Below are positions 59,450 to 64,000 of a stretch of DNA of 64,000 nt, one piece after another. The translations under genes and the position numbers were made by a program. A model generated the notes under the pieces. That model was not told the DNA's origin. It ran no database searches and saw only the letters and a program-made list of their open reading frames with translations. Source of the stretch: Mesorhizobium sp. M1E.F.Ca.ET.045.02.1.1 (lineage in GTDB: Bacteria > Pseudomonadota > Alphaproteobacteria > Rhizobiales > Rhizobiaceae); assembly GCF_003952485.1 (NCBI RefSeq), contig NZ_CP034447.1:2046001-2110000 (forward strand). The letters are read 5' to 3'. Numbering within the stretch: position 1 is the stretch's first letter; every line of letters starts with the position of its first letter.

Positions 59450-60118
59450 ATGAAGACCCAGATAGATTTCGCTCCGACCCGCCGGCAGGTGCTCGGCCTT
59501 GGCCTTGTGCTCGCGGGCGCGGCCGCCATCAACGTCGTGCCGGGCTTCCAGCTTCTGGCCCATGCGCAGGCGGCCGTGCCGCCGGCGGCGCAAAAGATCG
59601 CCGACCACTTCTCCTCGGTCAAATCGATGAGCGGCGAGTTCGTGCAGTTCGGACCGAAGGGCGAGCAGACCGGCGGCAAGTTCTTCCTCGAACGCCCCGG
59701 CAAGATCCGCTTCAACTATGACGGATCGTCGAATTTCCGGGTGATCTCCGACGGCAAGTCGGTGGTCATCCTCAACAAGAAGCTCAACACCTCCGACCTC
59801 TATCCGCTGTCGAAGACGCCTTTGAAGCTGCTGCTCGACGACAGGATCGATCTTTCGGGCGGGCGCGTGAAGGCCGTCAAGGAAGAGGATGACCTCACCA
59901 CCATTCAGCTTTCCGACAAGTCGGTGTTCGGCAACGCCCGGATCACCATGATGTTCGATCCGAAGAGCTACGAGCTGCGTCAATGGACGATCACCGACGC
60001 GCAGGGCAAGGACACGACGGTGATGATCTTCAACGTCAAGGAAGGTGTCTCCATCCCTGACGACACCTTCGCCATCGACTATACGGCGAACAGAGAGCTG
60101 AATACCAAGACGCGGTAG
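59450..60118 (+). CDS. lolA: LolA-like outer-membrane lipoprotein carrier protein
   Basis: A 222-residue periplasmic protein. The N-terminal TRRQVLGLGLVLAGAAAINV with a twin arginine-like RR suggests secretion, perhaps by Tat. The body shows MSGEFVQFGPKGEQTGGKFF, RPGKIRFNYDGSSNFRVISD and DLYPLSKTPLKLLLDDRIDL of the LolA/DUF2092-like fold. It probably carries lipoproteins from LolCDE to the outer membrane. The start at 59450 follows AGGAAG; an in-frame GTG is at 59441. Confidence 0.85.
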   Translation: MKTQIDFAPTRRQVLGLGLVLAGAAAINVVPGFQLLAHAQAAVPPAAQKIADHFSSVKSMSGEFVQFGPKGEQTGGKFFLERPGKIRFNYDGSSNFRVISDGKSVVILNKKLNTSDLYPLSKTPLKLLLDDRIDLSGGRVKAVKEEDDLTTIQLSDKSVFGNARITMMFDPKSYELRQWTITDAQGKDTTVMIFNVKEGVSIPDDTFAIDYTANRELNTKTR

Positions 60119-60155
60119 ATTCAACTGTTGTGAAGGTTTCCCGGCGTCAGCGCAG

Positions 60156-60271
60156 CCCCTCACCCTTACCCTCTCCCCGTGAAGAACGGGGAGAGGGGGA
60201 CGCCAGCGCCGGAGCTTATCCCTTCTCCCCGTCACTATACGGGGAGAAGGTGCCGGCAGGCGGATGAGGGG
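60156..60271. repeat. Large palindromic repeat, family C copy 2
   Basis: CCCCTCACCCTTACCCTCTC and GGATGAGGGG flanks with internal CTCCCCGTGAAGAACGGGGAG and CTTCTCCCCGTCACTATACG hairpins. Similar in architecture to 38279-38427, with different internal sequence. Confidence 0.78.
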
Positions 60272-60360
60272 CAGCGCCGACGCCGGCGATTGTTGCCCAG
60301 CTTGTTTTTGCCGCGCGCGGCTGGCAGTAGTTCGGCGATCTTTCGCCGGACCCTGCCTGA

Positions 60361-61167
60361 ATGCCTTTCACCGTCGCCACCTGGAACATCAACTCCGTGC
60401 GCCTGCGCATGCCGATCGTCGAGCGGCTGCTCAAGGAGCATGCGCCGGACGTGCTCTGCCTGCAGGAAACCAAGGTTCCGGACGAGCTGTTTCCCGAAAA
60501 GGCCTTTCGCAGGGCGGGCTACGAGCACATCCTTTTCCACGGCCAGAAGGGCTATCACGGCGTCGCGACCGTGGCGCGCCGGCCGATCGAGCTGGTCGAG
60601 AAGCGCCGCTTCTGCGAGATCGACGACAGCCGGCATCTGTCGGTCAAAGTGAAGGTCGGCGCCAGGTCGATCCTGCTGCATAATTTCTACGTTCCGGCCG
60701 GCGGCGACGAGCCGGATCCGGAGATCAACCGGAAGTTCCGGCACAAGCTCGATTTCGTCCATGAGATGAACGGCGTGCCGGCGAGCCAGGACGAAGTGTC
60801 CGCGTCGATCCTGGTCGGCGACCTCAACATCGCGCCGCAGGAGCATGACGTCTGGTCGCACAAGCAACTGCTCAACGTCGTCAGCCACACGCCGGTCGAG
60901 ACGGAGAACTTCGAGGCGATGCGTCAGGCCGGCGGCTGGGTCGACCTGATGCGGCTCAACGTGCCCGCCGAGCAGAAGCTCTATACTTGGTGGAGCTATC
61001 GCGCCAAGGATTGGGAGGCATCGAACCGCGGCCGCCGGCTCGACCACGTCTGGTCTTCGGCCAATCTGGTGCCGAGTTTCTCCGGCTACGAGATACTCCA
61101 GGCGGCGCGCGGCTGGGAGAAGCCGTCGGACCATGTGCCGGTTATTGCGAAGTTCGATCTGGATTAG
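60361..61167 (+). CDS. xth: Exodeoxyribonuclease III
   Basis: AP endonuclease/3'-exonuclease of base-excision repair. The 268-residue protein has VATWNINSVRLRMPIVERLL, CLQETKVPDELFPE (catalytic Glu), VGDLNIAPQEHDVW, RRLDHVWSSANL and KPSDHVPVIAKFDLD (catalytic His). Length normal. ATG at 60361 has a weak ribosome site. Confidence 0.95.
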   Translation: MPFTVATWNINSVRLRMPIVERLLKEHAPDVLCLQETKVPDELFPEKAFRRAGYEHILFHGQKGYHGVATVARRPIELVEKRRFCEIDDSRHLSVKVKVGARSILLHNFYVPAGGDEPDPEINRKFRHKLDFVHEMNGVPASQDEVSASILVGDLNIAPQEHDVWSHKQLLNVVSHTPVETENFEAMRQAGGWVDLMRLNVPAEQKLYTWWSYRAKDWEASNRGRRLDHVWSSANLVPSFSGYEILQAARGWEKPSDHVPVIAKFDLD

Positions 61168-61197
61168 CGCAGGGCGGCGGCCTCTCTGCGCGTCGTC

Positions 61198-61653
61198 TTA
61201 CTCCGTAAATCTCGGCGCCAGCGCCTCGATGCGGGCGATCATCTGTTGGAATTCCTCTAGGATGCGCTCGTGCAGCAGCGCCGCCAGTTCCGGATACTCC
61301 TCCAGGATGCGGTGGAACATCTTGCGGCTGAGCCGGATGACTTCCGAATCGGCCGCCGCCGAGGCGCTGGTCAGCCGGTTGGTGTCGGCGATCAGGGCGA
61401 GCTCGCTCAGCATGGCGCCTGGGCCGGCCGTGCCGATCGGGATGCGCTTGCCGCCCTGCTCGCGATAGAGCGCGATCAAGCCGCTGACCACGATATAGGC
61501 CGAGTCGGCCTCGTCATCCTCGCGGTAGAGCTTGTGGTCGGCCTGCAGGAAGGTGTTTTCCGCGCCGAAGGCGAGCAGGCGCAATTGTTCCTGTGTGAAG
61601 CCCTGAAAAAGCTTCACGCCGGACAGGATGCGGATGTCGTCATCCAGCGCCAT
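61198..61653 (-). CDS. Cyclic-nucleotide-binding domain protein without DNA-binding domain
   Basis: A 151-residue protein that is one cNMP-binding beta-roll (LFQGFTQEQLRLLAFGAENT, YIVVSGLIALYREQGGKRIP, PGAMLSELALIADTNRLTSA) and a short C-terminal helix ILEEFQQMIARIEALAPRFT. There is no helix-turn-helix, so it is not a normal Crp/Fnr regulator. The phosphate-binding-cassette residues (SELAL, RLTSAS) look intact. Possible regulator of a partner protein; role unknown. Confidence 0.85.
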   Translation of the reverse strand: MALDDDIRILSGVKLFQGFTQEQLRLLAFGAENTFLQADHKLYREDDEADSAYIVVSGLIALYREQGGKRIPIGTAGPGAMLSELALIADTNRLTSASAAADSEVIRLSRKMFHRILEEYPELAALLHERILEEFQQMIARIEALAPRFTE

Positions 61654-61821
61654 CCTAGCTGTGTCCCCGAGCGGTCAGTCCAGTCCCTCCTTTGGAGCGT
61701 CGCGTCCTTCCGGACGCAGCGAACGCCCCAACACTTCCAATCACGCAGCGAGCCGATCCATCACCCTCCAGCACCAGGATCGTACCCGAAGCGGTCCCGC
61801 CCGACCGCTCTCTTTGCTTTG

Positions 61822-61870
61822 ACGCAATTCCGGACGGAAAACCGTCTCACACTTTTCCTGGAATTGCTCT
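61822..61870. repeat. Palindromic repeat family E, copy 4
   Basis: ACGCAATTCCGGACGG ... TTTTCCTGGAATTGCTCT, near-identical to the unit at 50118, directly downstream of the leftward response-regulator gene. Confidence 0.87.
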
Positions 61871-61884
61871 AGATCATGAAATGT

Positions 61885-62568
61885 TTAAGGAACCAGCTTG
61901 TAGCCGCCGCTTTCTGTCACAAGAATTTCGGCATTGGAAGGATCGCGCTCGATCTTCTGACGCAGCCGGTAGACATGGGTCTCCAGCGTGTGCGTGGTGA
62001 CGCCGGAATTGTAGCCCCACACCTCTTCCAGGAGAACGTCGCGGGTCACCACTTTCTGGTCGGCGCGGTAGAGATATTTGATGATCGAGGCCTCCTTTTC
62101 GGTCAGCCGCACCTTGGCGCCGCGCGGATCGATCAACAGCTTCTGGCTGGGCTTGAACGTGTAGGGGCCGACCGAGAAGGTGGCGTCCTCGCTCTGCTCG
62201 TGCTGGCGCAGCTGCGCGCGGATGCGCGCCAAGAGCACGGCAAAGCGGAAGGGCTTGGTGACATAGTCGTTGGCGCCGGCCTCGAGACCCAGGATCGTGT
62301 CGGAATCGGTGTCGTGCCCGGTCAGCATGATGATCGGCGCCTTGTAGCCGCCCTTGCGCAGGATCTTCACCGCCTCGCGGCCGTCCATGTCGGGCAGGCC
62401 GACATCCATGATGAGCAGATCGACAAGGCCGCCGCGCGCCGCGGCCACGCCTTTTGCGGCGGTGGATTCCTGCTGAACGTCAAATTCTTCGTAAAGCGCC
62501 AATTGCTCGACGAGCGTGGCTCGCAGGTCGTCGTCGTCGTCAACGATCAGAATGGTGCGTGATGTCAT
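61885..62568 (-). CDS. cenR: CenR-like two-component response regulator
   Basis: A 227-residue OmpR-type regulator. Receiver domain with acidic pocket (LIVDDDDDLRATLVEQLALY), phospho-acceptor MDVGLPDMDGREAVK, ITLT-type LTGHDTDSD and the conserved lysine in DYVTKPFRF. The winged-helix domain has LTEKEASIIKYLYRADQKVV and HTLETHVYRLRQKIERDP. It closely resembles alphaproteobacterial CenR, which controls envelope integrity; the name is inferred from that likeness. No kinase gene is nearby. Confidence 0.8.
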   Translation of the reverse strand: MTSRTILIVDDDDDLRATLVEQLALYEEFDVQQESTAAKGVAAARGGLVDLLIMDVGLPDMDGREAVKILRKGGYKAPIIMLTGHDTDSDTILGLEAGANDYVTKPFRFAVLLARIRAQLRQHEQSEDATFSVGPYTFKPSQKLLIDPRGAKVRLTEKEASIIKYLYRADQKVVTRDVLLEEVWGYNSGVTTHTLETHVYRLRQKIERDPSNAEILVTESGGYKLVP

Positions 62569-62664
62569 GGATCAATCCGTTGTTTTAAAAAGAATATTCA
62601 GTTGACCTCCCCCCATTTATGCGGAAGCTCACCGGCGCAACAGCCGATCACAGTGATTTGTTCC

Positions 62665-63306
<642 letters not shown>

Positions 63307-63309
<3 letters not shown>

Positions 63310-63561
63310 TCGCCGCGGCTTCTGCCAGCCCGTGTCCAGCAATCCGATCCGGCCGAGCTCACGGTCCACGGCTCTTGCCACGTCCCGGCGCTCGGCACCG
63401 ATATCACGCAGCAGATCGTCGGAGAGATCCTCGATGGACTCGTTGGGAAGCCGAGCGGCGACCCGCGCCTGGCGCAGCCAATCGAGTGCGGAGTGCAGCC
63501 AAAGGGCGACGCTGGAGCGGGATTTCAGGGCGGTGTGGGACTTGAGAGCGATCTCGGTCAT
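63307..63561 (-). CDS. DUF1127-like small protein
   Basis: An 84-residue basic helical protein with a DUF1127/YjiS-like core (LDWLRQARVAARLPNESIED, LSDDLLRDIGAERRDVARAV) and a short ELGRIGLLD C-terminal part. Function unknown. It faces the divergent LysR gene, and a GATGTTGCAAT motif upstream (63610-63620) is shared with the other DUF1127 gene. Confidence 0.8.
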
Positions 63562-63609
63562 GGCTTTATCCGTGTTCTCCGGACATCAAATCCGGTTTGA
63601 TAGTGTTTC

Positions 63610-63620
63610 GATGTTGCAAT
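63610..63620 (-). promoter_or_regulatory. Shared GATGTTGCAAT motif
   Basis: Eleven bases identical to 5237-5247, in the same orientation relative to a DUF1127 gene, about 49-59 bp upstream of its start. With the next bases it forms ATGTTGCAATCAT, a partial palindrome. It lies in the intergenic region between DUF1127 and lysR. Confidence 0.55.
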
Positions 63621-63691
63621 CATGCCGGATTGAAAAATAAACGGGAAACGAGTAGTTCTTGTTCGATCGTCAAGTTTTATTTGGAGATCGG

Positions 63692-64000
63692 ATGGCCCGC
63701 CTGCTGCCCGGGACGCGCGCGTTGAGGACCTTCGAGGCCGCGGCCAGGCGTCTCAATTTCACCCGCGCCGCCGATGAGCTTGGCCTGACGCCGGCTGCGG
63801 TCAGCCATCAGATCAAGGAAATCGAGGAACAGCTCGACCTGGTGCTGTTCACGCGCACCAGCCGCACCATCCGGCTGACGGAGGCGGGCAACGTTCTTCA
63901 TGAGGCTTCGATCGACGCGCTCGACCTGCTCAATCGGGCGGTGTCGCGGGCGCGCAAGATGACGCGGGGCACCTCGCTGCTGAAGGTGACGCTCGACGCG
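63692..64000 (+). CDS. LysR-family transcriptional regulator, 3' end outside window
   Basis: The first 103 codons are visible and run off the right edge. The helix-turn-helix is complete: ALRTFEAAARRLNFTRAADE, LTPAAVSHQIKEIEEQLDLV, FTRTSRTIRLTEAGNVL. The GcvA-like subgroup is suggested by AAVSHQIKEIEEQ. The effector domain is not present. GATGTTGCAAT in the shared upstream region could be its own site. GGAGATCGG precedes the ATG. Confidence 0.9.
   Translation, partial: MARLLPGTRALRTFEAAARRLNFTRAADELGLTPAAVSHQIKEIEEQLDLVLFTRTSRTIRLTEAGNVLHEASIDALDLLNRAVSRARKMTRGTSLLKVTLDA

Overview
The window is a gene-dense, GC-rich alphaproteobacterial chromosome segment that fits Rhizobiales, most likely Mesorhizobium or a close Phyllobacteriaceae relative. 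The clues are a Brucella-type Omp19 lipoprotein, the mdh-sucCDAB-lpd TCA block, a CenR-like response regulator, short DUF1127 proteins, TTAA-N7-TTAA (CtrA-type) motifs and many rhizobial palindromic intergenic repeats. No rRNA, tRNA, CRISPR array, prophage, plasmid or insertion-sequence gene is seen. It reads as ordinary core chromosome.

Layout. 1-4820: aconitase (acnA, cut by the window edge) diverges from a cytochrome c maturation operon ccmA-ccmB-ccmD-ccmG that lacks ccmC. 4974-7815: a DUF1127 protein, an SMP-30-type lactonase, an FMN reductase and a pyridoxamine-oxidase-like protein. 7938-12821: a leftward run dapF-mtaB-ftsY-yciB; ftsY carries two copies of an intergenic repeat in frame. 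12926-16935: DUF1328, an MBL-fold hydrolase, a VOC protein, omp19 and zapE. 17430-28601: the TCA block mdh-sucC-(cupin)-(DUF1579)-sucD-sucA-sucB-(hypothetical)-(SDR)-lpdA. 28705-34173: a TraB-like protein, xerC, rimM-trmD, a TauE permease and rplS. 34544-38269: ohr-ohrR with a clear operator, an amino-acid ABC binding protein and permease with no ATPase gene, and a methyltransferase. 38674-42819: leuC and two tandem membrane diguanylate cyclases, the second frameshifted at a TC dinucleotide run. 42803-47968: two small secreted proteins and sdhC-sdhD-sdhA-(DUF3052)-sdhB. 48186-53800: stress and miscellaneous genes (DUF480, OsmC, two YCII paralogues, a UbiH-type hydroxylase, tesB). 54154-59323: glnK-amtB, a possible 3'UTR small RNA, and ftsK under a CtrA-type site. 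59450-64000: lolA-like, xth, a cyclic-nucleotide-binding protein, cenR-like, an L,D-transpeptidase, a second DUF1127 gene and a LysR regulator cut by the window edge.

The main theme is central carbon and respiratory metabolism: aconitase, malate dehydrogenase, succinyl-CoA synthetase, 2-oxoglutarate dehydrogenase, succinate dehydrogenase and cytochrome c maturation. Around it lie cell-division and envelope genes (FtsY, FtsK, ZapE, YciB, LolA, Omp19, CenR, L,D-transpeptidase).

The least explained material is in the repeats. One family (4806-4956 and 15480-15692) is flanked at each site by an inverted copy of that site's own sequence. Another has become coding sequence in ftsY. Other points worth checking are the missing ccmC, the frameshifted cyclase, a motif shared by both DUF1127 promoters, and an anti-Shine-Dalgarno hairpin downstream of amtB. 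I do not see a clearly new multi-gene system.
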